Part shown: piece by piece, positions 22,911-34,008 of the stretch
How the letters are laid out: each line of letters begins with the position of its first letter
Position numbering within the stretch: position 1 is the stretch's first letter
Origin: Pseudonectria foliicola
Lineage: Eukaryota > Ascomycota > Sordariomycetes > Hypocreales > Nectriaceae
Length of the DNA stretch: 64,000 nt
Reading direction: 5' to 3'
Assembly (NCBI GenBank): GCA_003693505.1
Contig: QUZD01000078.1
Span: 1 to 64,000, forward strand
Notes under the pieces: generated by a model
Databases searched by the model: none
What the model was told of the DNA's origin: nothing
What the model saw: only the letters and a program-made list of their open reading frames with translations
Position numbers and translations under genes: made by a program

Positions 22911-24584
22911 ATGCATCACATTTCAGGCAACAACTCCTCGGTGGTGAAAGTATCAGCACCTGGGAACGATATATACATTCCGGACGGAGAGGTATTGTCG
23001 GTCGGTATCAGCCAGACTGCGAAGACCGAGCCCGGTGCTGCAGAGATGTCCAGCGAGCACATCCATGAAAGCGAAGGACAATTAGAGTCCAAGGTTAGCC
23101 CGACGGAGATTGAATATCCCTCAGCTTCACCTCCCCAAGTTTCTATTGTAAAAACTTTGGAACAGTCAGAAGAAAGTACTATATCCCCAAGCACCACTCG
23201 CATGGACTCATTTTCGAAAGAACCGGTCGCTACCGTAGTGGAGGACCGGTGGGATCTCGAAGCAGGTATCCCAGCCAAAACATACCCAAGGTTCATACGG
23301 GGACTGCGTCATCGCGTACTCATCGTTTACCGACGCCTCTTCTCGGTGGTTGGCCTTTTCAACATCATCGCTGCCATAACCCTAGGGATTCGTGGCATCA
23401 GCCGAGAGTGGCTAAGTACAATTACGGCCATCAATCTCCTCATTGCTGTTCTTGTCCGTCAGGACTCTGTTATCAACGCCCTCTATACCATTGCCTGCAG
23501 CGTACCAAGGTCATGGCCACTCCCCATCAGGACTCGATGCGCCAAGATTTTTCATTTTGGCGGAGTTCACTCCGGCGCAGCTGTTAGCGCTGGGGCTTGG
23601 CTATTGGCCTCAAACATACGCGATGTTCTCTGCACGCACTCAAGCAGTTCTAACGGGAGTGGCCAATCTCTCGCCGCCAAAGTCATTTCTTGGTTCATAT
23701 CTGCTCTTTTTGCCATCATCATCACCTTCGCACTGCCGTCAATGCGCAAAAAATATCATGACTTGTTCGAAAACACGCATCGATTTGCAGGCTGGACCAT
23801 GCTCGCTCTTTTCTGGGCCCAAGTTGTTCTTACGAGTAGGGACAACGCAGCCCCTGACTCGTCTACAGGCGCAGTATGTGTCAGGTCTCCTACCTTTTGG
23901 CTTGTTCTCGTCGCAACACTCAGTGTTGCCTCACCCTGGCTCTTCCTCCGAAAGGTACCTGTTGAAGCAGAAGTCTTATCTGACCACGCTGTGAGGCTGC
24001 ACTTTGACTACACGGTCCCAGTTGGCGGGTCGTTCACTCGCTTGTCCTATCACCCTCTTCTGGAGTGGCATTCGTTCGCTCCCATCCCTGCGCCCAAACC
24101 AGCCAATGGTCGACCAGCTGGGTATTCGCTCATCGTCTCAAACGCGGGCGACTGGACCCGCTCCACTATCCAAGGAAAGCCCCAGCATATATGGACCCGT
24201 GGAGTGCCTACCTGCGGCGTCATGCGTATTTCAACTCTATTCAATCGCGTAGTGCTTATTGCAACCGGGTCCGGTATTGGTCCAGTTTTGAGCCACATAC
24301 AGAGCCAGCTCTGCCCAACACAGCTGATCTGGTCAACACCGCAACCGGAAGAAACCTTTGGGAAAGGTCTATGTAATGAGGTTCTGGATAAGATTCCAGA
24401 TGCCATTATTCATGACACTAGAAAGCTTGGGCGACCTGATTTAGTTAAGATGGGCTACAATCTTGCTAAAGGCTTCAAAGCCGAGGCCGTCATAATCATT
24501 GCAAACCAAAGAGTCACTAAGAAAGTTGTGTATGGACTAGAGACAAGAGGTATCCCAACGTTTGGAGCCATTTGGGACAGCTAG
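22911..24584 (+). CDS. TmpA-like integral membrane oxidoreductase
   Basis: A single exon of 557 aa from the ATG at 22911; the frame is open a little further upstream but has no ATG. About 120 disordered residues precede six membrane helices, which include His-containing segments F-H-F-G-G-V-H-S-G and F-E-N-T-H-R-F-A-G-W reminiscent of haem-coordinating helices in ferric-reductase-like proteins. The C-terminal cytosolic half has a reductase-like FAD/NAD(P) architecture with W-H-S-F-A-P and the nucleotide loop I-A-T-G-S-G-I-G-P. Overall it matches the fungal TmpA group, whose Aspergillus nidulans member is a plasma-membrane flavoprotein affecting conidiation. The strict H-P-F-T/S flavin motif of NOX/FRE enzymes is not present. 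The gene is convergent with the chitin synthase. Confidence 0.75.
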   Translation: MHHISGNNSSVVKVSAPGNDIYIPDGEVLSVGISQTAKTEPGAAEMSSEHIHESEGQLESKVSPTEIEYPSASPPQVSIVKTLEQSEESTISPSTTRMDSFSKEPVATVVEDRWDLEAGIPAKTYPRFIRGLRHRVLIVYRRLFSVVGLFNIIAAITLGIRGISREWLSTITAINLLIAVLVRQDSVINALYTIACSVPRSWPLPIRTRCAKIFHFGGVHSGAAVSAGAWLLASNIRDVLCTHSSSSNGSGQSLAAKVISWFISALFAIIITFALPSMRKKYHDLFENTHRFAGWTMLALFWAQVVLTSRDNAAPDSSTGAVCVRSPTFWLVLVATLSVASPWLFLRKVPVEAEVLSDHAVRLHFDYTVPVGGSFTRLSYHPLLEWHSFAPIPAPKPANGRPAGYSLIVSNAGDWTRSTIQGKPQHIWTRGVPTCGVMRISTLFNRVVLIATGSGIGPVLSHIQSQLCPTQLIWSTPQPEETFGKGLCNEVLDKIPDAIIHDTRKLGRPDLVKMGYNLAKGFKAEAVIIIANQRVTKKVVYGLETRGIPTFGAIWDS

Positions 24585-24996
24585 CAGAGGTGATTGAGAG
24601 TTAGTCAAATACATGAGCAATGCGAGAACATATGTATCATTTGACGCAACTTACAAGTCCCGGACATTTCCTTTTCGCTTCACAAAACAGTGGCCTCACG
24701 CCCACTCCACTATCTTGTAGGAGTGCAGCGATCTTCTCAGTAAAGCCACATTCGGCCATATATCGGTATGCAAAGTCGATATCTATTGAAGATGAAGATC
24801 ATTAAATAACATTATTCCTGAAACGTACAACCCTCCTCATCCCATCAAATTTATATACCGTACTGTGTTCATTAACCCAGAATGATAAATGCATAGACCG
24901 TGGCCCTAGGATAGTGGCCAAATATTCCAATCATCAAGTCCGCGTGAGTAACCTCTCACTTCAAGTATGTACGCCCATATATTCCTGTAATCATCC
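24585..24996. other. Convergent 3' intergenic region
   Basis: 412 bp between the stops of the TmpA-like and chitin synthase genes. It presumably holds both 3' untranslated regions; no gene is seen. Confidence 0.7.
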
Positions 24997-27870
24997 TTAT
25001 CTTCTTGCCAAACAACACATGATACTGGTCTTTCCAATGAAAACAAGGAAGCCAATGAAGCGTACGATCGAGAGTACTGCAGTTGAGTACAAAAGGAACT
25101 TGAAATAGTTGGGAGTCCGGGTTTTGGAGGCTTTCTGGACGGGCTGTTAGCTTCTGGTGACTGACAGGATAATGGAGATGAACGAGTAGGCTTACCCCAA
25201 CACCAAGAGTGCTGAACTCATCACTCGTGACCATGATGATGAGAAGAACGTTGGAAAACAACCAGGAGATAACCAAGCCGGTTCGGAAAGACTTGTATGA
25301 ATCCTCGACGTCCTTCACCTCATGCTCTTCTTCGTTCATGTCCTCCATAGGAGCAAGTGCTCTCCACACAGTCTTCTCAAACTGGCTATCAATATCCTCC
25401 TGTTCTTTCTCAATCTCTTCCACGACAGCTTCGTTGCCCTCACCCTTTGTGATATGGGCTGAGGGAAGCGCTTCAGCTTTGTCGGAGCCCTTGGTTCCCC
25501 AAGAAACGTCGTGCCAGTTGTTGAAGGAATACACCATGAGAATATTGATGTATGTCGACATGAGGAAAAGATATTGAGGAAACGAATGAAACATGTGCCA
25601 AGGGTCAAGGTAGAGGAAAGAAGCGAGAAAGTTGAGTCCGTAAATCGTAACAATGGCAATGAGAATGACGCCTGCGACGCCTTTCCCACCGAAAAAGCTT
25701 TCGTAGAACTCCTTGCCCGAAGCAAAGGAAATCTGCTCTCCAATCGGGGTGCGAAGGGCGCGGTAAACCAAGTAAACTGTCAACACAAGGATGTAGCCCT
25801 GAATCAAGGCAAAAACCGCAAAAGATGCAATGTACGTATACCTCGACGCTTTAGGTCGATTGCCAAGTGCCACAATAAACTGAAGGGCAACGAAGGCAAT
25901 GTAGATGTACTTGATAACCACATTGACAATGGGGGTTGGGATGTCGCCAAATGGCCAGCCGTGGTAGTTCGTTTCTTGGACGGGGGTGCCGACAAGCTGC
26001 ATAATGATTACCGTAGTCAGGTAATATGAGGCCAAGGAAAACCAGCTGAAAATAACATTACAAATGTTGTATAAGAGCTGGATGTGCAGGAAGAACATGC
26101 GAATAATGCCGTGGCCACTTCGGTACATGCGGCCAAAGTGCATGAGAGAGTAAAGCGAGGCGGCAAAAGAGCCGTTGAGCCATCGTCGCCGTTGGCTGAT
26201 GAACTCAGGAGCACCTTCAGGCACATCGGTTTCACCCTTGGCGGCTTTGATGTATGATAAGTGCCACTTTTGGCCGGCTTTCGCGACCAATTCGAAGCAG
26301 AGGATACGATCCTCTGCAAGAAACATATTTTTCTTGAAGATATTCATACCATCAATACCCTTTTTGCCAAGAGTTTTAGAAAGCGTGTGGTCACCGTGAA
26401 AGTACTGCTCCAGGGGTCGACCCATAATAGCTCGGAACCGGTAAGCTGAAAAGGCGCCAGGCAGGACGCTGACATATCCGAAGGTACTTTCTAGAGGCTT
26501 ATCAAGGACGTTTGAGATTTTATACTCAAAGTTCTGAACAGCAACCAGAGGGTTGAGAAGCTTCTTTCCGTGCTTTCCCAACATGGCATGGATTTCTCCG
26601 CAGGCACCTCCAAGGTGTCGATCGTTGTAGAATCCTTCCCAGAGAGAAAGCAGGGACCGCGGGCTCGGCTTGGTTCCAGCGTCGATGAGAATCGCAACCT
26701 CGGGGTTCAAAATGCGGCCAAAAGCGTTAAACAACCAGCGATGCGAATTGATTTTTTTACTGTTTTTCTGCTTGAGGCAGAAGATGAACTGCACAGGAGG
26801 CAGGTTTTGAGTGCTCTCCTTGCTCGGCCGCACAAGCTGTTGTCCAGGGGTGATGGAGATTTGACTCGTATACTCGAAAATATGAGCTACAGTCTCCTTG
26901 CCATCGACATCTTTCTTGATCACCCCGTCTTGATAGACGCCAATAGTAGCAAGAACATCGAATACGTTCTTATCTACCTTGTCGATTCCATCAAAAACCA
27001 GGCAGACAACAATTTTCTGCCAGGCGGGACCACCTTTATTCCAGAACGTTGATCGCTTGAGCTTGACAATATCTCGAATATTCTGCATGGTGCCGTGCAG
27101 GGTCCGTGCAAGAAGAACTTTATCTTCATTGTAATACGTAATAGCAATGAGAAGCTCAGTGTGTCGGTTGTACATCCGGGGACGCAAATCGTATCCGTTT
27201 CGTAACGTAAAATCATTCGGATCGCAAGTCGCGGCTGTATAACGCATTTTGGTAAACTCTTCGTTGCTGCCACCTACATCGCGATATTGGGGTTCGATGG
27301 CATTCTTTACGGCGCTTGGTACGGGATATTCGATGCTAAGTACGGACCCCTGAACGAGCTTGACCTTGCGAGTTCTCGAGCGCTTGACGCCAACACCGCC
27401 GGCTTCGAGGTCAGGCTGTTGCTGTCGCAGGACCCAGCTGTCCTCGGGGTTCTGGTAAGTCGAGTCGGGACGACCACGAGTAAAGGCAGCGTCGGATCCA
27501 TCGTGGCCAAAGCTGCCCATGCTGCTGAATCGGTTGTCGGCAGTTTTGCTTTCGGGTGGCGGGAGATAGGTCGCCCCGGGCGCGTACGTCTCGTTGAGGC
27601 TGTATACAGACATGGGGGATGCTGGCCAAGGCTGTTGGGGATCATGTTGAGGTGTCTCGAACTCGGGAGTAGGCGGATCAGTTAGCAGTTGCCGGTGGGC
27701 ACCCTGTTCGTGGCCTGGGTCAAGCAATTGATACTGCAGCATGAATGCGTTAGACGACGGTATGCAGTGCGCTATCAGTTCTGTTGGGCTGCACTCACGG
27801 TCGAGCCCGCTGGCAGGTCTTGCAGCTGGTGGTCTTGTCCAAGGCTCTGGTCTCGACCGTTGGAAGCCAT
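24997..27870 (-). CDS. Chitin synthase, class I
   Basis: Three exons (27870-27799, 25196-27733, 24997-25143) give 918 aa. The short first exon ends at GTGAGT, and a 52-nt intron near the 3' end restores the normal family C-terminus ending M-C-C-L-A-R-R. The uncorrected frame runs on into unrelated residues. The processive GT2 catalytic region covers about residues 185-560, with N-S-H-R-W-L-F-N-A-F-G-R, A-E-D-R at 497-500 and Q-R-R-R-W at 538-542, followed by several membrane helices and an acidic cytosolic loop before the last helices. F-W-N-K-G-G-P-A-W-Q-K-I-V-V and G-T-P in the first large extracytoplasmic loop fit class I better than II or III. It polymerises UDP-GlcNAc into chitin at the plasma membrane, probably for wall repair and septum integrity. 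Confidence 0.95.
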
Positions 27871-30339
27871 CTTAGCTGTAGGTTGCCGGGAAAACTTCTC
27901 TTCAGAGAAAGTTCATAAACTGTTATGGATGGTGCGCGTTTTTGACGACTTGGAGTGATTGCTTGAGGCGAAGCCTCCTAGTATTGGGTGGATGGTCTTC
28001 CGAGTAAGATTCGCATGAACTTGAGATAGTACATACAATCTCGGAGCCTTGAATTGACGCCTTGGGCCAAGCGTCAGGGTGGAATCCAGGCGATAGTGAT
28101 GGACTGGCACAAGGAGTAAAAAGTGGAAGAGCCGGAAGAAAATTCGAAACGGCTGAGGCGTAACCTACGTATGACATTCCGTATTTCCTTTGTCCAGGCA
28201 CTAGCCACGTCGATCTAAAACCGGGCTATCATGCATAATGAGGTCACAGAGGCAGCTAACAGGTCGATTACCGAATGAAATCCATACAATGTCTGAGCAT
28301 GAGCTCGTATTGCTCCACTAGTGGATACATAACAGTTTCATGCCAGCCATTATTTTTAGACCCAAAATCTCATGTTTTTCGCAGGCACAAATCATTGGCT
28401 TACTGACTAGCTAGCCCACACCTTACCCTGAAATATTCCATCCTGGCAACTGGCAGCCTGGACAATCTGACAGCCTTACTGTACAGCTGACGACGACTCT
28501 AGATGCACAGGTTATCTACAAGAGCGATGCGGTCGCTCAGATCAAGCGGTGGTAGACCCTTGATTAGTATGATCATGGCACCTTGACGTGTATTCATGTC
28601 CATTGCCACTGCATTCCCCGGAGCGCTGAGCCATTTGTCCGGAGTCTTATCACGCGTGGTTCCTGGTCCTGACAATGAGGGCGTGATTGATTAACTTTTT
28701 TACCACGTGCGACTAACACCGGTTTCCGTTTAGCACAAGGTACAGCGCACTGTACGGTACGGTGCGTTTATATGGGAAAGGTGATGCGTACAGGTGATGA
28801 CGCGTAACGCCGATAGAAACCAACGTGATAATCACGTTATGTTCCCTGCAGCCGGCCAGTATTGAGATGCCTGGTATTGCCAGTAGAATTACCATCTAAC
28901 CCTACCAATGAAGGCATAGGCAAACGTCAATCTCAACGGAGAGTTGAGTGCGAATATATCAGCCTGGTATAAAATGGGACTCATCGATGACAAGTAACGC
29001 TAGCTTAAAAGGAATAGACACTCTCATATCCTAGCGCTAGTAATGGCGGCCCGGAAGATCAGCGTGTGACAATAAGATGCCTGCTACATACAAACTCACC
29101 ACGACATCAACAAACCTGGTACGGATACTGACAGCTTGTCTCAACCCGCATGTATGTCTCAGACATTGACGGAGAGCAGTTCGTACAGTACAAAGTACCC
29201 AGTCACGAAAAGGCAACTCCTTACAGCAGTTTGGGCCTCCAAAAATTGAGACATGCACGGAACAATTTCCACCTTTTCGTAACTAAAGTGAACCCTTGTT
29301 ATCATGAATGTATCCTAGAGCTCTCGTTAGACGGCCGATGTTCACCGATAGGGGTGCTTTAAGCTACTCCTGACTGTCTGACCCGTAGCTGGTTTAGACA
29401 GTTGTTTTGTACTGCTGCTCAATGTGGAACTTTTTCATAACTATACTTTCTGGTCGCTACTGTAGAGGTACAAGGGCAGTAGCGGTTTATCCTTCTCCAT
29501 TTATTACCAGACCATGTAAGGTACCCGAAAGCTAAGGCTAATACTTCTCCACGGGGTACGCAGCGCCGTATCAATGACCCCAAAATCGTGGCTAATATAT
29601 AGATCGTTAATCCCACCTATTGGTTCGAGACGAGCTGACAGAATGCAAACTAGATATTGTTCGCCTTGTCTTTCTATGTGTTCGCCCCTGCTAAGCTTCT
29701 TATGTGTATTGCTCAAGTCTCGCCAATATGCACAGTGTTTTACATAGTTTCATGCCGCATGGGCTCACTCCTAGCAAGGAAGCTGCCTATGTGTGAAGGT
29801 AACCGACAGCTTTCATCCCTTTTGAATGTCCAACGCAGACTTATAGCTGCCGAGATGGGCAACCTTCACATCACAAGCAGCGTTCTGTTTGAGCAATATT
29901 TTCCTCGCAGACGTCTCTTGTTTGGCTCTTGAGAGTCATGAACTACAACACCGTTCATCACCTGAACTTGAAGCGAAACCGCTGGGTAGCAGTCTTACAG
30001 CATCTAGCCAAACATAGTGGTATCGTAGGCTCTAGCATCATGTTCCCGTATTGACTGATCGGCAGTGGGGAAAGAGTGCGGGGAGCTTCGTGGGAAGAAC
30101 AAGGGTACAAGGAAACAAGGGAAAAGTTGATAATGTATAGCAGCGTGGCAGATGCCATTGGTTAGCTAGCACCATCATGAATTCATTGCCTGTCACTTTG
30201 TGGAGAGGTGTAGTAAAAGTAAAAAGAAAAGGTATCATACGTGGAAACTAATCCGAACTTCTATAGGCAAGGAGAGCTGTTTGTACAGTAGAAACTAACT
30301 GAACGCTATCAAAATGAGATAAGACATAAAAAAAAAAAT
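27871..30339. other. Intergenic, nothing recognised
   Basis: The 5' flank of the chitin synthase gene, then about 2 kb of sequence with only short chance frames on both strands. An oligo-A run lies at about 30328-30339 beside the stop of the DUF2156 gene. Confidence 0.55.
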
Positions 30340-31893
30340 CTACTTGCTTCTCAATGCAACGCGCATTCTGATATTTGCAATATGTAGGAGAGCGACTGAT
30401 TGTTGGAGTTGAATGGCCTTTTTGGGGATGACGATGTAGAGGCCGGAAGTCAAGGAATCGTCGGGCCTAAATTTATCGTGGTATGCCATCTTGCCACTGA
30501 CCGGGACCGACTCCATCACGCGACGGTATCCCATTCGCGTCAGCCAAGCTTTCAGGCGAGGTTGTCCAGAGATCTCGCCCATGTCTGCGAAGGGCTCGTA
30601 GCCCAGACTGAGATATGTAATTCCAGCTACCTGTAGAAGCTTCATGGTCGTGACAACAAGCAGATCACTGATTCCGCGCGGCGCTGAGGGGGATGCAATG
30701 CACGGGTCGAGGTGGAAACCGTTGTTTGCACCGAGGCTTCGCAACGTTGCGCATCCGTTGATGCTACCGTCAGGGTTGCACGTGTATATAAACATTGTCA
30801 TCTCGGGCCGCGAGAAGAGATCATACTCTGTGACAAATGCTTGCGAGTTGGACGAGCGTTGAGTGCTCCGTGAGTTCCGCCAGTCGTCGTAGACACCCTG
30901 CAGCTCGGCCTCCAGTCCCAATTCTCTTCCCATCGTGCTCGGACTGTAGAAGCCGAAAGTGATGCCTCCTCTTTTCGGGTCGAGTAGCTGTCGATTCTGG
31001 CTGATCATTCTTTTCCCTGCCTTTTGAAATAGTACCGGGTTGGTCGTTGGGTTCATGACCCGCTCGTTGCCAAAGTGCATAGTCGTCCAGCCTAGGCTTT
31101 GAGCATATTTGGCAAACGTTTCACTCATGCCCACAAAGGCAAGACCTAGTCCACGAGTTGATCGGAAATGGCGAAATTCCTCGAGAAGTAACGGAATGTC
31201 CTCTACAGAACACATCGGGTCTCCAGTGACGACTGCAACATGGTTTTCGACTTTATAGACAATTGCCCCATACTGCTTGCGGCTGGTGAAAACTTCATAA
31301 CTGGGATCGAGGATTCCCATGTGCGCCGTACGGCTGTGTCGTTGATAGGCACGGTCGAAATCGCTGCCTGTCTTTGTCCCTATATCGCTCTCCGCAGGGA
31401 ACCCTAAGTCGTGCTCGGGCTTCTGAATAGGCGAGGAGGCAGTCGAAGTATGGTGTGCGCGTAATGACCGTCGGGGGAATATCTTTGAGTCGCCATAGTT
31501 CTCGATGACGGTGCTCACAGCTTGAATGAGTTCGCAGGGTGCTTTGTGGGCAGCGATTGTGATCGAAGATGCAGGTGCAGAGGTAGTCGACGACCTCGTA
31601 GACGGTTGGGACTGAGCTTGGATAGTGGGATGAAGAGTGTCCATATTTCCGGAGGCAGTTGTAGGCTTGTTTACACTGTCTTCTGAGGCACTGACCAAAG
31701 AGTGGGATCGGGTTCTTCTCAGCCTTTTTTGTCTTTTAAACGTACCATGTAGATGAAGGGCGGCTATGGCCAAACGGCTATCACGGCACGGCGGGATGAC
31801 CGGGCGGCCTTCTGGAGTGGAGCTTGTGGAGAAGAGCGGGAGTCTTCGCTTCGGAATGACCGTTCTGCGTCCGCCTGCTTTATTGAATGACAT
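30340..31893 (-). CDS. Stand-alone DUF2156 aminoacyl-tRNA transferase (ErgS-type candidate)
   Basis: A single frame; the first ATG is at 31893, giving 517 aa (the frame extends to a GTG upstream). The N-terminal 130 residues are Ser/Thr-rich and poorly conserved in appearance. The remainder is a DUF2156 / phosphatidylglycerol-lysyltransferase C-terminal domain (tandem GNAT fold), with V-V-T-G-D-P, G-L-A-F-V-G-M-S, G-N-E-R-V and the late Y-L-S-L-G-Y-E-P-F. In ascomycetes, free-standing DUF2156 proteins include ergosteryl-3beta-O-glycine synthase, which moves glycine from Gly-tRNA to ergosterol; the aspartate enzyme is fused to AspRS. No AspRS domain is present here, so a glycine-type or unknown lipid aminoacylation is possible. 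The specific substrate is inference. Confidence 0.8.
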   Translation of the reverse strand: MSFNKAGGRRTVIPKRRLPLFSTSSTPEGRPVIPPCRDSRLAIAALHLHGTFKRQKRLRRTRSHSLVSASEDSVNKPTTASGNMDTLHPTIQAQSQPSTRSSTTSAPASSITIAAHKAPCELIQAVSTVIENYGDSKIFPRRSLRAHHTSTASSPIQKPEHDLGFPAESDIGTKTGSDFDRAYQRHSRTAHMGILDPSYEVFTSRKQYGAIVYKVENHVAVVTGDPMCSVEDIPLLLEEFRHFRSTRGLGLAFVGMSETFAKYAQSLGWTTMHFGNERVMNPTTNPVLFQKAGKRMISQNRQLLDPKRGGITFGFYSPSTMGRELGLEAELQGVYDDWRNSRSTQRSSNSQAFVTEYDLFSRPEMTMFIYTCNPDGSINGCATLRSLGANNGFHLDPCIASPSAPRGISDLLVVTTMKLLQVAGITYLSLGYEPFADMGEISGQPRLKAWLTRMGYRRVMESVPVSGKMAYHDKFRPDDSLTSGLYIVIPKKAIQLQQSVALLHIANIRMRVALRSK

Positions 31894-34008
31894 GGATATG
31901 GACACATCCCGAGTGCCTTGCCTATTAAGGGTGATTCTCAGCCTCGAAGGGATTTTGCAGAGCTATTATACGTAGCATTACTGGGTGTGCAGTACTTGGT
32001 AAACGCTGGACATGGTATACACGTCTAAACCCCCTTGCCACCCAAAGTTAACCCGAAGCAATCTGTACATAGTTCAACCAACCTTAGCCACAAGAATGAA
32101 TGTGCGGGCGCGCTCTTCGATGCTATATTCCAATGGGTGTATTGTTTGCGTAGGTTGCTGCGTATGCTTGTGCGTATGCTTCTGCGTACGCCGCCACGTA
32201 CGCCGCTCTGTGTCGTGTGCTGCCAATGACTGTCTACTCACTTGGGTGTTGTGTAAGTGTCAAGCGCCACAAGAAAGAAAGGATCAATCGGAATATTGAT
32301 GTCCCGGGGTAGGAGTGAAGGAAGAGAGGAGGGGTGTGTCGTGTGTGATGGATGAGCAGTCCTACTAGATGGTACAGTATGTGCAGTAGACTCGCCCAGA
32401 CTCACGCTAAGGTACGACCCCGATCTTGACATCGCATCTACAAATATGTGACTCGAAGTATATGTTCTATTTACAAGCCAAGCACCTGTGCCGATCACTG
32501 AGATCTAGGTATTCAGGGTTGATCGATACGCCGCACCAGGTAACGACAAGTAGAGACCAGGAAGCTGGGCTGCGCACGGAGTAATCTGTAAAAGGCATGC
32601 AGATGCAGTCATGTTCCAGAATTGCAAACCACGCCACCTGCTCTGCACATGTGGTGTTAGCCTGTCGGCACGTTCTATCCGGAACCGTACGGCTTGACAA
32701 ATGGCAATGGGCTTTTGGGCTGAAAAGGGCCTGAATTGGGAATTCTAACACTGATGTAGTGGGTCTTCGGGCCTCCCTCGAAGCCGAACCTCCGATTAAA
32801 ACAAGCATAATCTGCCTTTACTTTAGACACAAATCGCCCGCGCGTCCCGTTTTCCGACGCTACGGTCGCGAAATCTGAATTGTTTGTCTGTCTAGCCACA
32901 CTATCTCGGCCTTTTGTTTACACCTGATTCAAGACGAAAGGGCCTTCTCGTGATACACATCGGTGCATTCAAGCCGCCGCACGGAGGGCCGCCACGCTGC
33001 TCACCGGCAATTTCTTACCCTCCGAGTTGGCGAGGCTGATTCGAGATTTCGTCCGCTTCTTCCGAGGAGATTTCTCAGTGTAAAATGGTACGACCTCAGA
33101 TCATAGTCGTCAAGTAAAGGAGGTGACGGTTGGTCTTTGATTGGTGCGATCGCATCATCTTCAGAAGCGCAGCTGACTTTGATCCGCGAGGAACGACGGA
33201 TCAAGAGAGCTCTCGAAGGTTTGATCGTCGGAAGTAGCATGGGATATAGTTCGGGGTTCACGAAGCGATAGGTAGCAGTTTGGAACAAAATATCTCCTCC
33301 CGATGCTGATCGATGGATCCATATTCCCCCAACTACGTCATTCTTATCGATTGGCCAAACTAGAGTTTGGCTGGCAAAGAAACAACAAAGGGATTATCCA
33401 CTAACGTTGAGTTGGCAAAGTGGGTAGAATAATAAAGTCGGGTCTCTCGATACAACTCTGCGTGAGCAGGCGGACTTTTATTTTTCTACCCACTTGGTTG
33501 GCTATGATCAAGCTGCAAACTGCAATACCTAGCAGAAGAGGGTCCACAATCTGTCGCCGGGCTACCTGCTAATGATCTACATGGTTAGCACATACTGTAA
33601 CACATGGTGCCTGCAGTATTACGAGTTTCTGATCTTCGCTTGCCAGTAATGTTTGCTGGGGAAACATGTAATAAAGAGGTCATCTCATGACTAGGGTAAC
33701 TGAGGTGCACCTAACATCGCAGTGAATGTAGATATGTATCCTTCACCGTCCAGAAAAATCACCCCTTGAGGTCAGACAAGCACGACGCTCCATCTTCATG
33801 ACTTCATGAGGTGTTGCCCGAGCTTTGGACTGGTCAGGAGTGGTAAAGGCTGCGCCTCTATCCCTTCTATCCAAGCACACCGTGACAGCAGTCTCACCTA
33901 AGCCATACGAGATCCAGCCTCCCACAAATGGCAAGCCATGACACTTCGCTGCAGCTGTTTTGGAAGTACGGGTTCTCTGATACTGGGCTCAGCAGGCAGT
34001 GGTATTTC
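31894..34008. other. Intergenic region with a hairpin
   Basis: No supportable gene. A minus-strand frame at 33001-33288 has no ATG and no known domain. A tgcgta-rich low-complexity patch lies near 32145-32215, and a perfect-looking inverted repeat at 33412-33502 is listed separately. Confidence 0.5.
33412..33502. repeat. Inverted repeat, stem about 28 bp
   Basis: The arms 33412-33439 and 33473-33502 are complementary over most of their length (core aagtgggtagaa against ttctacccactt) and are separated by about 33 nt. It could form a hairpin or be the remnant of a small inverted-repeat element. No open frame lies inside. Confidence 0.7.

Noticed and set aside
33001..33288. 95-codon minus-strand frame
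   Set aside because: It starts at TTG, has no ATG or domain, and no upstream exon could be joined convincingly.
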